This document shows positions 55,703 to 64,000 of a stretch of 64,000 nt of DNA, one piece after another. Position 1 is the first letter of the stretch. Every line of letters begins with the position of its first letter. The notes under the pieces were generated by a model. That model saw nothing but the letters and a program-made list of their open reading frames with translations. It made no database searches and was not told the DNA's origin. The position numbers and the translations under genes are program-made. This DNA comes from Paucisalibacillus globulus (GTDB lineage: Bacteria; Bacillota; Bacilli; Bacillales; Amphibacillaceae). The stretch covers positions 92,194 through 156,193 of the forward strand of contig NZ_LT855392.1 in NCBI RefSeq assembly GCF_900184735.1, in the 5' to 3' direction.

Positions 55703-57982
55703 TCATTGTTTCGTAATTGGTGCAAATTTTGCTAATAGACGTTTAATACCAGTTGGCGCTGGAAAGGCGACATCAAGTTCCATTTTATCTCCTTCACCTT
55801 GAACCTTCACCACTGTACCGACTCCCCATTTCTTATGCTCCGCCTTATCACCTGGTTTCCATGTTTCATTTTCAGCACCAGTTGTTGGTTGTACTCGCTC
55901 GGCACTGCGTCTTGGCGGTTGAGCAGGTTGAGGCGTTGTTGGTTGTGTTCTAGGACTACCAAATGGACTTCGTTGCCTTTCACCACCAAAATCTTTTCTA
56001 AATGGAGAAGAGCCGAACATAGTTGCTTTCGCTTGTTCGATTCCTTCCACTAATTCTTCAGGAATTTCATTAATGAATCGACTCATCGGATTCATATTAG
56101 TTCTTCCATATAGAGTACGCATTTTGGCATTTGTTAAATAGAGTTGTTTTTCAGCACGTGTAATTCCTACATATGCAAGACGACGTTCCTCTTCCATTTC
56201 CTCCTCATCAAACATAGCACGACTATGAGGAAATACATTCTCTTCCATCCCAATTAAAAATACAATCGGGAACTCTAGTCCTTTTGCAGCATGTAACGTC
56301 ATTAATGTAACTTTTTCCTCGTTATCTGGATCTTCTTCATCTACACGATCTATATCAGCAACTAATGCTAAATCTGTTAAGAAAGCTATCAGTGTTTTAT
56401 CCTCACTTGTTTCCTCAAAATCCTGTGTTACGGTCATGAATTCTTCCAAGTTTTCCAGACGACTTTGCGATTCAATTGAGCGTTCGTTTTTCAGCATCTC
56501 TTCATAACCTGAACGTTCTAGTACCTGTTCCACCATATCGGTAGCAGTTAAGTAATCTTGTTGCTGGTTAAGTGTTTTTATTAAGTTTCCAAATTCAGCT
56601 AATGCATTTGCTGCCTTTTTGGGAACTCCAGTAAAGTCTACTACTTCTACTGCCTGGTAAAATGACATGTCATTATCTGCTGCATATGCTCTTAAGCGTT
56701 CAATGGATGTTTTCCCAATACCACGTTTTGGTTCATTAACCACGCGTTCAAAACTCAAGTCATCATCAGGATTTGTAATTAAGCGTAGGTAGGCAATCAT
56801 ATCTTTAATTTCTTTACGGTCGTAGAATCGCATCCCACCAACCATTTGATATGAAACTCCAGATTTCATTAACGTATCCTCGACAGCACGAGACTGGGCA
56901 TTGGTACGATACAGAATCGCAATATCACTTGGCGTATATCCTTCTTCTCGAACTAGTTCTCGTATTTTATCCGTAATATATAAAGCCTCATCTTGTTCTG
57001 TTGCACCTTGATAGTACATAATCTTCTGACCATCAGGATTTTCTGTCCAAAGGTTTTTCGGCTTTCGTCCAGGATTATTTGCAATTACCTTGTTTGCAGC
57101 TTCTAGTATCGATTTTGTTGAACGGTAGTTTTGCTCTAAGAAAACTGTTTTCGCTTGTGGATAATCTTTTTCAAAGGAAAGGATATTCGCAATATCCGCT
57201 CCACGCCAACGATAAATCGACTGATCAGAGTCCCCTACCACACAAAGGTTCTGAAATCGATTGGCTAATTGTTTGACTAATGTATATTGCGCATGGTTCG
57301 TATCCTGATACTCATCGACATGGATATATTGGAACCTGCGTTGATAATATTCCAACACTTCTGGTACTCGCTTAAACAAATGGATTGTTTGCATAATTAA
57401 ATCATCAAAATCAAGCGATTGATTTTTACGAAGTACTTTTTCATACCCTTCAAAGACACGGGCAACTTGACGGTCATAGAAATTACCAGCTTTATTACTG
57501 TACTCTTCGGCAGTGACTAATTCATTTTTCGCACTACTAATTTGATTTTGCATCGCACGTGGTTCAAATTGCTTGTTATCAATATTTAATTCCTTGATAA
57601 CTTGTTTGATAACAGATAATTGATCCCCACTGTCTAATATAGTGAAGTTACGACTATAACCAATACGATCAATATCTCTACGTAAAATGCGGACACACAT
57701 CGAGTGAAAAGTGGAGACCCACATATCTGTTGCTTCCGGTCCAACTAGCTTACTAACACGATCCTTCATTTCTCTAGCGGCTTTGTTCGTGAAAGTAATG
57801 GCTAGTATATTACGAGGAGAAACATCTTTCTCCCCCATTAAGTATGCTATACGGTGTGTTAGTACACGAGTCTTACCACTTCCAGCACCAGCCATAATTA
57901 ATAATGGTCCATCTGTATGTTTAACAGCTTCTTGTTGCTGTTTGTTCAATCCTTTTATCAACTCATCGATTGTACGACTCAT
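55703..57982 (-). CDS. pcrA: ATP-dependent DNA helicase PcrA (UvrD/Rep superfamily 1A)
   Basis: 759 aa. Walker [16 protein letters not shown] near 30; motif [15 protein letters not shown]; motif [18 protein letters not shown]; motif [11 protein letters not shown]; motif [14 protein letters not shown]; motif [18 protein letters not shown]. The C-terminal tudor-like segment ([20 protein letters not shown]) interacts with RNA polymerase in homologues. Essential helicase in replication and repair, and in plasmid rolling-circle replication. A Pro/Thr/Gln-rich linker near 680-710 is expected. Confidence 0.97.
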   Translation of the reverse strand: MSRTIDELIKGLNKQQQEAVKHTDGPLLIMAGAGSGKTRVLTHRIAYLMGEKDVSPRNILAITFTNKAAREMKDRVSKLVGPEATDMWVSTFHSMCVRILRRDIDRIGYSRNFTILDSGDQLSVIKQVIKELNIDNKQFEPRAMQNQISSAKNELVTAEEYSNKAGNFYDRQVARVFEGYEKVLRKNQSLDFDDLIMQTIHLFKRVPEVLEYYQRRFQYIHVDEYQDTNHAQYTLVKQLANRFQNLCVVGDSDQSIYRWRGADIANILSFEKDYPQAKTVFLEQNYRSTKSILEAANKVIANNPGRKPKNLWTENPDGQKIMYYQGATEQDEALYITDKIRELVREEGYTPSDIAILYRTNAQSRAVEDTLMKSGVSYQMVGGMRFYDRKEIKDMIAYLRLITNPDDDLSFERVVNEPKRGIGKTSIERLRAYAADNDMSFYQAVEVVDFTGVPKKAANALAEFGNLIKTLNQQQDYLTATDMVEQVLERSGYEEMLKNERSIESQSRLENLEEFMTVTQDFEETSEDKTLIAFLTDLALVADIDRVDEEDPDNEEKVTLMTLHAAKGLEFPIVFLIGMEENVFPHSRAMFDEEEMEEERRLAYVGITRAEKQLYLTNAKMRTLYGRTNMNPMSRFINEIPEELVEGIEQAKATMFGSSPFRKDFGGERQRSPFGSPRTQPTTPQPAQPPRRSAERVQPTTGAENETWKPGDKAEHKKWGVGTVVKVQGEGDKMELDVAFPAPTGIKRLLAKFAPITKQ

Positions 57983-58004
57983 GTCAAAACACCTTCCTAA
58001 AAAA

Positions 58005-58694
58005 TCAATTATCTTTTATTGCTTGTACGGTCTTTAATGCTTCCTTCAGATTAGTATAAATGCTATTCCCAACTACAATAACATCTGCATATTGTTTCAT
58101 TTCTTTTGCCTGTTCAGCGGTTTCTATTCCACCGCCATAGAAAAGAAGTGTATCACGCAGCTCGGCTTTTGCCTTCTTTACTAATTCAGGATTACCATAT
58201 TTACCACTGTATTCAACATAAAAAATTGGTAAATGAAAAATATTTTCAGCCATGTAAGCATATGCAACCACATCTTCGTCTGTCGGCAACTTACATTTTG
58301 TGTGCTGGAAAGCCTTTGCTTCTTCATTTAAGATGCAGTAGCCCTCAACAAAAATTTCATCCCAATTCATAATATCTTTATATTCTTTTATTGCTTCGTG
58401 ATGAATATCCATCATCCATTCTTTCTCGGTACTATTCATGACCATGGGGATATGATAGTAATCAAATCCTGGTGTGATTGCTTCCATGGTGGAGATTTCT
58501 AGGACTACTGGTACGGTATATCGACGGATGCTTGAAAGTAGATCTAATACACCATCTAAAGTTATGTTATCTGTTCCGCCAACTATTATTGCATCAGTTC
58601 CGGATTCACAGACTAACTCTAAGTCTTCGTCTGAGATTTCTTTTGCTGGGTCAAGCTTAAATACATGGTTCCATTCTTTCATATTGGTATACAA
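58005..58694 (-). CDS. pcrB: Heptaprenylglyceryl phosphate synthase PcrB
   Basis: 229 aa TIM-barrel prenyltransferase. [26 protein letters not shown] at the N-terminus, [30 protein letters not shown] and [28 protein letters not shown] match B. subtilis PcrB, which joins heptaprenyl diphosphate to glycerol 1-phosphate. TTG 58694 is preferred, because GGAGG is 9 nt upstream; the ATG four codons later lacks spacing. First gene of the pcrB-pcrA-ligA-camS transcript; a TATAAT lies near 58735. Confidence 0.93.
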   Translation of the reverse strand: MYTNMKEWNHVFKLDPAKEISDEDLELVCESGTDAIIVGGTDNITLDGVLDLLSSIRRYTVPVVLEISTMEAITPGFDYYHIPMVMNSTEKEWMMDIHHEAIKEYKDIMNWDEIFVEGYCILNEEAKAFQHTKCKLPTDEDVVAYAYMAENIFHLPIFYVEYSGKYGNPELVKKAKAELRDTLLFYGGGIETAEQAKEMKQYADVIVVGNSIYTNLKEALKTVQAIKDN

Positions 58695-58812
58695 CGGTCT
58701 AGTCCTCCATTATTGTTTTCCATCTGTATATTATAGCAAAAATATTGGGTGGGATTTAGTGATATGTATAAAATTAAAAGGAAAATAAATGGTTAACGTA
58801 TAGTTTGTTACT

Positions 58813-59253
58813 GTTGATAGAAACTGTGCGGTAAATAAGCATTTTGGATAGAGCATCATACCCGCTACGGAAAAACACTACGCTTTCCGCGGGCACGGCC
58901 TCAGCCTCCTCGAGGAAAGTTCACCTCTGCGGGGTCTTCGGACACGTGCTATTCCCGCAGGAGTCTTCGTGTTTTTCCTTCGCTAGCATGTGTGTCAATT
59001 TATTACCCCGAATATTTAATATAGATAATCAACTAATAGCAGACATCTCTCAATAGAAGAATTCACTAGCGTAGGCAGAATACGGAGACTCCTGCGGGAG
59101 GATAGGCATAGGTGAGACCCCGCAGTGCGATAGCACGAGGAGGCTCACCAGCCGCCCGCGGAAAGCGGAGTATTCTGCCGGAGCGGTAATCGTTCCACTA
59201 TCCCCTTTTAATTATGAGGGTTAATAGTACGTTACCGCCCAGTTTCTATCTAC
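58813..59253. mobile_element. 441-bp inverted-repeat element, no transposase
   Basis: Ends GTTGATAGAAACTGTGCGGTAA (58813-58834) and TTACCGC-CAGTTTCTATC-AC (59232-59253) are inverted repeats with 20 of 22 matches. Inside, a forward copy (about 58860-58985) of a GC-rich module faces an inverted copy (about 59075-59190). Both contain CTTTCCGCGGGC, CAGCCTCCTCG or its complement, GCGGGGTC and CTCCTGCGGGA. The centre is A/T-rich. The same module occurs at 32688-33004. It fills the 570-bp gap between pcrB and the rRNA methyltransferase. Confidence 0.75.
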
Positions 59254-59264
59254 TATTCGTTCGG

Positions 59265-60458
59265 TTAAACAACCTTTTTTACAAATACTACTTTCAAATA
59301 ATTCCCTTCAGGGTATTCTTTGACGGTTCTAAAGTCGTTTGGTAGGGTGAATTGCTCTAGTATTTGGTATTTATGTCCGGTTTCTTGGAAGGCTTTTTGG
59401 ATGAAGCCTTTGAATTTGGACATTCCGAATGCGCTTGAGTTTGTTGATGCTACAATCACTCCGTTGTCTTCGGTGATTGCAATTGTTTCTTTTAATAGTT
59501 TGGTGTAGTCTTTTTCTGCACTGAATACTACTTTTTTAGATCTTGCGAAGCTTGGTGGGTCTAAGACTACTAAATCAAACTTTAGATTTTTTCTTACTGC
59601 ATATTTATAATATTTAAATACATCTTCTACGATAATGTCTTGAGCTTCATAATCTATTCCGTTGAGGCTAAGTTGTTCGATTGTCTTTGGCTTACTCCGA
59701 TTAGCAAGGTCTACACTGGTTGTTTTGGTTGCTCCGCCTAATGCAGCAAATACGGAAAATGCCCCGGTGTAGGAAAATGTATTAAGCATATTGGTCCCTT
59801 TAGCATACTTGTCTCGTATGGTTTTTCGTACTTCTCGTTGGTCCAAAAACACCCCAACCATGGCACCCTCATTTAAATACACGGCAAATTGAACACCATT
59901 CTCTTTAACAATAAGTGGAAATTCACCACGTTCACCTGCTACAAAATCATCATCTTCAAGGTACTGACCCTTCGCATCAAATCGCTTCTTTTGATATATT
60001 CCTTTATATTCAACTGATTCTTGAAGTGCATCAAGAATCGCTTTTCGGAAGGAATAAATTCCTTTGCTGTACCAATTGATTAAATAATATCCATCAAAAT
60101 AATCAATCGTAATACCACCTACACCGTCTCCTTCACCATTGAAGACACGAAAGGCATTTGTATCTTCATCTGCAAAAAAATCTTCTCTTCTATTAAGAGC
60201 AGCAATGATTTTATTTTTGAAGAAGTTCTTATCGAATTTTTCATGTTCATTCTTGCTGAGGACCCAGCCATAGCCTTTGTTTTGTCTGCCATAATAACCT
60301 TTTGCAATAAACTTATTTTTCTCATCAACGAGGTTGACGACCGTTCCTTCTTCTTTTAGGTCTTTTTGATTTAAGATGGCATCAGTCAAAATAAGTGGGA
60401 AGCCACTTCTATATTTATTAACAAATTTCGAATTAACTTTTAAACGTATGTCCTGCAT
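59265..60458 (-). CDS. Class I SAM-dependent rRNA methyltransferase (RlmI/YwbD-like)
   Basis: 397 aa from ATG 60458; a TTG at 60473 would add five residues, and neither has a strong ribosome site. N-terminal PUA-like domain (about 1-75, IRLKVNSKFVNKYRSGFPLILTDAI), then an EEHEE-type linker and a Rossmann methyltransferase: MLNTFSYTGAFSVFAALGG, SVDLANRSKPKTIEQLSLNG, VVLDPPSFARSKK. RlmI-type enzymes make 5-methylcytosine in 23S rRNA. Located in the pcrB-yerC interval. Target base not determined. Confidence 0.87.
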   Translation of the reverse strand: MQDIRLKVNSKFVNKYRSGFPLILTDAILNQKDLKEEGTVVNLVDEKNKFIAKGYYGRQNKGYGWVLSKNEHEKFDKNFFKNKIIAALNRREDFFADEDTNAFRVFNGEGDGVGGITIDYFDGYYLINWYSKGIYSFRKAILDALQESVEYKGIYQKKRFDAKGQYLEDDDFVAGERGEFPLIVKENGVQFAVYLNEGAMVGVFLDQREVRKTIRDKYAKGTNMLNTFSYTGAFSVFAALGGATKTTSVDLANRSKPKTIEQLSLNGIDYEAQDIIVEDVFKYYKYAVRKNLKFDLVVLDPPSFARSKKVVFSAEKDYTKLLKETIAITEDNGVIVASTNSSAFGMSKFKGFIQKAFQETGHKYQILEQFTLPNDFRTVKEYPEGNYLKVVFVKKVV

Positions 60459-60545
60459 GTATTTCAAATCCAATCTTATGTTTTTCTTGATTGTAACACA
60501 GGAGTTCTGGAAGTTCTAAATTATAGGGTAAGACATTTAAGAAGT

Positions 60546-60582
60546 AAAAAAAGACATGTATTCCAATTCGAATACATGTCTT
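60546..60582 (-). terminator. Terminator after yerC
   Basis: Perfect AAGACATGTATTC / GAATACATGTCTT stem, 6-nt loop, then seven T on the minus strand. Confidence 0.92.
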
Positions 60583-60592
60583 CAACCATGAA

Positions 60593-60889
60593 TTATTCTT
60601 TTTCTAGTGTCCGTTCCAAAACGAGCTTATAACCATCACTACCATAATCAATACAACGTCTTACCCTTGAAATGGTTGCAGTCGATGCTTTTGTTTCTTT
60701 TTCTATTGTTTTATAGGTAAATCCCTCTGTAAGCATTTTAGCTACTTGGAGTCTTTGGGAAAGGGATTGTATCTCCCCCATTGTTGCAATGTCATCAAAG
60801 AATCGATAGCATTCCTCGCGATCTTTCAATGATAATATAGCATCAAATAAATGGTCTAGTTCTTCCCCACGTAATTTATCAATTTGCAT
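60593..60889 (-). CDS. yerC: TrpR-like YerC/YecD family protein
   Basis: 98 aa. TrpR-type helix-turn-helix: RCYRFFDDIATMGEIQSLSQRLQVAKMLTEGFTYKTIEKETKASTATISRVRRCIDYGSDGY. It is highly conserved in Bacillaceae and predicted to bind DNA. ATG with AGGAGG. It lies 18 bp after yerB in the order known from B. subtilis (yerA, yerB, yerC). Target genes unknown. Confidence 0.93.
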   Translation of the reverse strand: MQIDKLRGEELDHLFDAILSLKDREECYRFFDDIATMGEIQSLSQRLQVAKMLTEGFTYKTIEKETKASTATISRVRRCIDYGSDGYKLVLERTLEKE

Positions 60890-60907
60890 GATGAAACCTC
60901 CTACTCC

Positions 60908-61975
60908 CTACTCTCCAGTAATCGTAACAGAATTATCCATTCCTGGGTTAGTTGGAACTACATTAATCCAAGTCTTTCCAGGAACAAAGCCAATTACTTT
61001 TCCGTCCTTCACAGCTACTAGCTGTCCATCCTGGTTTTCCCACTCGACCTTCTGTACTTTCCCTTTTTGAATGAGATATGCATTTCCACCATCATAGAAG
61101 TCTATAGCGCGACGTCCCGCGTCATCAATTACTTCATGGTATGTCTCGATAATAAATATATTATCAACCTGAATTGGTTCGTTCGTATTTAATTCAACTG
61201 TCATTTCCCCATCATTATAGCGATTATACTTTTCGGTAGTAGGGTCATATTCATATTCCACGATATTCATAGGTTTATTGGAATAAACTATCTCTACATG
61301 ATTGGCTATATCTCCATTAATTGTCTCTATTTCCGCATCCGTTAGAAACGGCAAGGGCTTGTGTTCTGCAGAGACTTCATAACCAATATCACTTGCTACC
61401 TTGTGTGCATTTCCAAATAACAAATAAGAGTTATGTGGTGCTACACGGAATGATTCTCGTTTAAATAGATTACCATCATTGTCATAAATGGCCCCGTCGA
61501 GATGATCAATACCTCGATTATCAAGCATTTCATTAACAAATCCAGCTGCTCCATGGTAGATATAAAGTGCATTATAACGATTAGCAAGGTCAAAGTAGTA
61601 CTCTCTAGCACTACGAACCGGCCCTACAACTTCTGGTTGTTCACTATGGAATACAGCCAGAAATCTAGTAATCATACCTTCAGCTAATATCTCGAATACA
61701 ATGTCTGCTTGTGACAATCCAGTCTGCGGGCGAGCCTTCGTATGATTATTAACCATAACTCCTACCGCGCGATTGCTTACATCTTCATTTGTCTGAATAC
61801 CTGTAAACGGATATATATTTGAATACTGTGGCTCTTCAGCCTCTTCATCTTGTTCTGGTTCCGTTACTTCCTCAACTTCTTCTTCTGGGTCAGAATCTTT
61901 ATCTGTTTTATCACTACATGCACCCAAAAGGAATAGCATACTTACTGCTACTAGTAGCAAAATCCATTTTCTCAT
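60908..61975 (-). CDS. yerB: DUF3048 lipoprotein YerB
   Basis: 355 aa. Signal sequence and lipobox VSMLFLLGACSDK (Cys about 20). An acidic linker (EEEVEEVTEPEQDEEAEEPQ) precedes the DUF3048 domain: NRAVGVMVNNHTKARPQTGLSQADIVFEILAEGMITRFLAVF, VVGPVRSAREYY, and later ADGGNAY-like beta strands ending GKTWINVVPTN. It is anchored outside the membrane. Role unknown. Adjacent to yerC, as in B. subtilis. Confidence 0.92.
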   Translation of the reverse strand: MRKWILLLVAVSMLFLLGACSDKTDKDSDPEEEVEEVTEPEQDEEAEEPQYSNIYPFTGIQTNEDVSNRAVGVMVNNHTKARPQTGLSQADIVFEILAEGMITRFLAVFHSEQPEVVGPVRSAREYYFDLANRYNALYIYHGAAGFVNEMLDNRGIDHLDGAIYDNDGNLFKRESFRVAPHNSYLLFGNAHKVASDIGYEVSAEHKPLPFLTDAEIETINGDIANHVEIVYSNKPMNIVEYEYDPTTEKYNRYNDGEMTVELNTNEPIQVDNIFIIETYHEVIDDAGRRAIDFYDGGNAYLIQKGKVQKVEWENQDGQLVAVKDGKVIGFVPGKTWINVVPTNPGMDNSVTITGE

Positions 61976-62031
61976 ATTCCCAACACCTTTAATCTAATAA
62001 TTTGAGTCCTAAGTCCTACTACTATTATATG

Positions 62032-63765
62032 TTAACGCATGGTTGCTGGGAAGAGCACTTCTCGTTTTTTAATATCCATGATTCCTTCTTGTGTAATTCG
62101 AATATATGGCAAGTGTGTTGATGACAAGAATAAAATACTATAGATTGGATCATTAAATTGATAGCCAAATTCCATAAACTTTTTCTTTAGTTCCTGTTCT
62201 TTTTCAATCAATTCCTCCATATTGCCGGCAAACATTTTTCCTGCGAGCCTTAATGGAAGTTCAGCAATTATCTCACCTTCATGCACAAGAACTATTCCAC
62301 CACCTAACTCCTTTAATCGCTTCCAAGCTAGGAGTATATCTTGTTTGTTTTTTCCGATGAATACAAAATCACCTGTTTGTGAAAAAGAACTAACTAACCC
62401 ACCAAGATTCTTAGTAAAGCCACGAATAGTCGTGTTTACACGCCATTCTCCCTGTTTATCCAATAATAATAAAAATGCATCATCACGATTTTCTGGCAGT
62501 TTTTCCACTGTAATATCCGTTTGAATCGCATATGGCTTAATAATGACATCATTAACCATATCTAACCCAATCGGTGTAGAGAATTGCAAATCACTAATCT
62601 CCAATTCCCAATCAAATTCCAGTGGCTTGATATGATACTTTTCCCAGTCAATATAAGTAGGAAGTTCTTGCTCAACACCATCTTTAACAATCCATTTCCC
62701 TTTCGCTAAGACACTTTCCGGATGTGGATTGTCCTTCCGTTGTAATATGTTAATATTGGCAATTCGACCAGGTGCTATACACCCTAATTGTTCTTCTAAA
62801 TGGAAATGCTTTGCCACATTAAACGTTGCCATTCGATATGCGTCCTCTAAAGGTACCCCTTTTTGAATTGCAATATCAATACATACATTCATTAATCCAT
62901 TCTTATAAAATCCTGGTGTGCCACCATCTGTTGTCATGGTAAGCTGGTCAAAGTTAGTTAACCCTGCTTCAATAACTTCCTCTAATAGCTGTGGAAGATC
63001 TGGTCGAATGGAAGAATAACGTAGCCCAACTTGATAGCCAAGTCGTAATCTCTTTAATACATCTTCACCACTTATCGATTCATGATCAGCCGATATCCCT
63101 AGAAGTTTCAGTTTGGTGAGGGTATTTTCTGACGCACCAGGCAAATGTCCTTCAATTGGCTTCCCTTTTCGCTTCGCCTCCTGAATCCAATAGAGTAATC
63201 GATCATCCCCATTTAGTAGACTCGGCCAGCCTGTTAATTCTCCACCTTGAATAACACTCGGATGTGAAACCCAATCCATCATATCCTCTGTATTAAAAAG
63301 CCCTTCCTCATTATGAAGTGCCGTTTGCGGGTCAAATCGACTCCACCAAAACATCGAGATTGGTAGTTTATTAAACTCATCAATAATAGAAAACGCTTTC
63401 TTTTTATCTAATAAAAAAAGCCACGATAAATTATCATTAACTAAAGTCGTTGTTCCAAATTTTGCGGCATGTGTCGCTAATATCTCTGGGTTATATAATT
63501 GAAATGGGTGTGCATGTGGCTCCATATAACCAGGCACAACATACTTCCCTTCACAGTCTATTATTTCATTCGATTGTTCTGGAAGTTTTTCACCGACATA
63601 AACTATCCGCTCATTATAAATCCAAATATTTGCCGTTAACCATTGATTTACATACATATTTAAATAGGTTGCATTCTTAAGTACAAGAGTTGGTGTCATT
63701 TCCCCCTCTACTACCTTCACATGCTTTCTCAGCTCATAATTTCTCCAATATCCATTCTCTAACAT
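62032..63765 (-). CDS. yerA: Adenine deaminase-like amidohydrolase YerA
   Basis: 577 aa from ATG 63765 (TTGGAGAG 8 nt upstream; 16 residues of upstream frame rejected). Amidohydrolase with VVPGYMEPHAHPFQL (HxH, about 93), EGHLPGASE, ADHESISGED, and MTTDGGTP (Asp). The C-terminal domain resembles Ade enzymes. In B. subtilis YerA is annotated as a putative adenine deaminase, but no activity is certain. Oriented with yerB-yerC as in B. subtilis. Confidence 0.9.
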   Translation of the reverse strand: MLENGYWRNYELRKHVKVVEGEMTPTLVLKNATYLNMYVNQWLTANIWIYNERIVYVGEKLPEQSNEIIDCEGKYVVPGYMEPHAHPFQLYNPEILATHAAKFGTTTLVNDNLSWLFLLDKKKAFSIIDEFNKLPISMFWWSRFDPQTALHNEEGLFNTEDMMDWVSHPSVIQGGELTGWPSLLNGDDRLLYWIQEAKRKGKPIEGHLPGASENTLTKLKLLGISADHESISGEDVLKRLRLGYQVGLRYSSIRPDLPQLLEEVIEAGLTNFDQLTMTTDGGTPGFYKNGLMNVCIDIAIQKGVPLEDAYRMATFNVAKHFHLEEQLGCIAPGRIANINILQRKDNPHPESVLAKGKWIVKDGVEQELPTYIDWEKYHIKPLEFDWELEISDLQFSTPIGLDMVNDVIIKPYAIQTDITVEKLPENRDDAFLLLLDKQGEWRVNTTIRGFTKNLGGLVSSFSQTGDFVFIGKNKQDILLAWKRLKELGGGIVLVHEGEIIAELPLRLAGKMFAGNMEELIEKEQELKKKFMEFGYQFNDPIYSILFLSSTHLPYIRITQEGIMDIKKREVLFPATMR

Positions 63766-64000
63766 AGGGCAACTCTCCAAATTTGTTCTTTTTATAATTG
63801 TAACACAATTCACGCTTTATTACTGTAAAGTTTTTGTTAACTAGAGTGAAAAATTTGTGACAATGTCTATTTAGATTCAGCTTTGGAATGATGAATGAGA
63901 GTGCTCTATGATTCATTTTGAATTTGATTTGTGGATGATAAGAAGAATGGGAGTCTTCTATTCTTCATTTCGAGCTTAATTTATGGTTGAAAAGAAAAAT

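Noticed and set aside
58856-59200. Structured regulatory RNA or riboswitch before the rRNA methyltransferase
   Set aside because: The GC-rich stretch is an inverted pair of a module also found at 32.7 kb, bounded by inverted repeats, so a repeat element explains it better.

Overview
The window is chromosomal DNA of a low-GC, endospore-forming member of the Bacillaceae, of Oceanobacillus/Virgibacillus/Bacillus type. The evidence is strong AGGAGG ribosome binding sites, frequent TTG/GTG starts, spore genes (tlp and two CotF-type coat genes), and Bacillus-like gene neighbourhoods: yojN-yojO, pdxR/pdxST, and the pcrB-pcrA-ligA-camS, gatCAB, dgkB-rlmCD and yerA-yerB-yerC blocks. No rRNA, tRNA, CRISPR array or phage module was seen. 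Genus assignment is inference.

Layout. 1-15 kb: MoxR ATPase/VWA pair, a LysM protein with a damaged 5' end, vitamin B6 synthesis (pdxR divergent from pdxS-pdxT), an amidohydrolase, a TauE-type permease, large catalase katE, small proteins, a CadD-like transporter and peptidases pepF/pepV. Four copies of a short palindromic repeat lie in intergenic positions here, and two run into open reading frames. 16-21 kb: a two-gene RNA repair operon (hen1-pnkp), spore gene tlp, and a Phd/YefM-Uma2 fusion behind a perfect 30-bp palindrome. 21-32 kb: an RlmD-type methyltransferase, a beta-propeller lipid- or wall-side protein, two ABC exporter operons (one with a GntR/YtrA-type regulator), and an antibiotic-resistance-type ABC-F gene behind a long attenuator leader.

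32-42 kb: accessory genes. These include a 317-bp terminal-inverted-repeat element, a lipoprotein, a tRNA-dihydrouridine synthase, coat proteins, an ArsR-SRPBCC operon with a striking operator, streptomycin adenylyltransferase aadK, a decayed alpha/beta hydrolase, a TetR regulator and a Vat-like acetyltransferase. 42-64 kb: mostly conserved housekeeping on the minus strand (rlmCD, dgkB, gatCAB, rocA, camS, ligA, pcrA, pcrB, rRNA methyltransferase, yerC, yerB, yerA). Interrupting it are a 42-bp-period minisatellite, an RRNPP-type HTH-TPR regulator with a tiny exported-peptide gene just downstream, and a 441-bp inverted-repeat element.

The most notable systems are: (1) the ABC-F leader, whose first upstream ORF encodes MTHAMRLRIPTLNS, an almost exact relative of the macrolide-sensing ErmD leader peptide, followed by three terminator hairpins and a second upstream ORF; (2) the regulator/50-aa peptide pair at 49.1-50.5 kb, which looks like a new NprR-NprX/PlcR-PapR-like quorum-sensing cassette; (3) the Hen1-Pnkp RNA repair operon with an altered phosphatase motif; (4) the autoregulated-looking Phd-Uma2 fusion.
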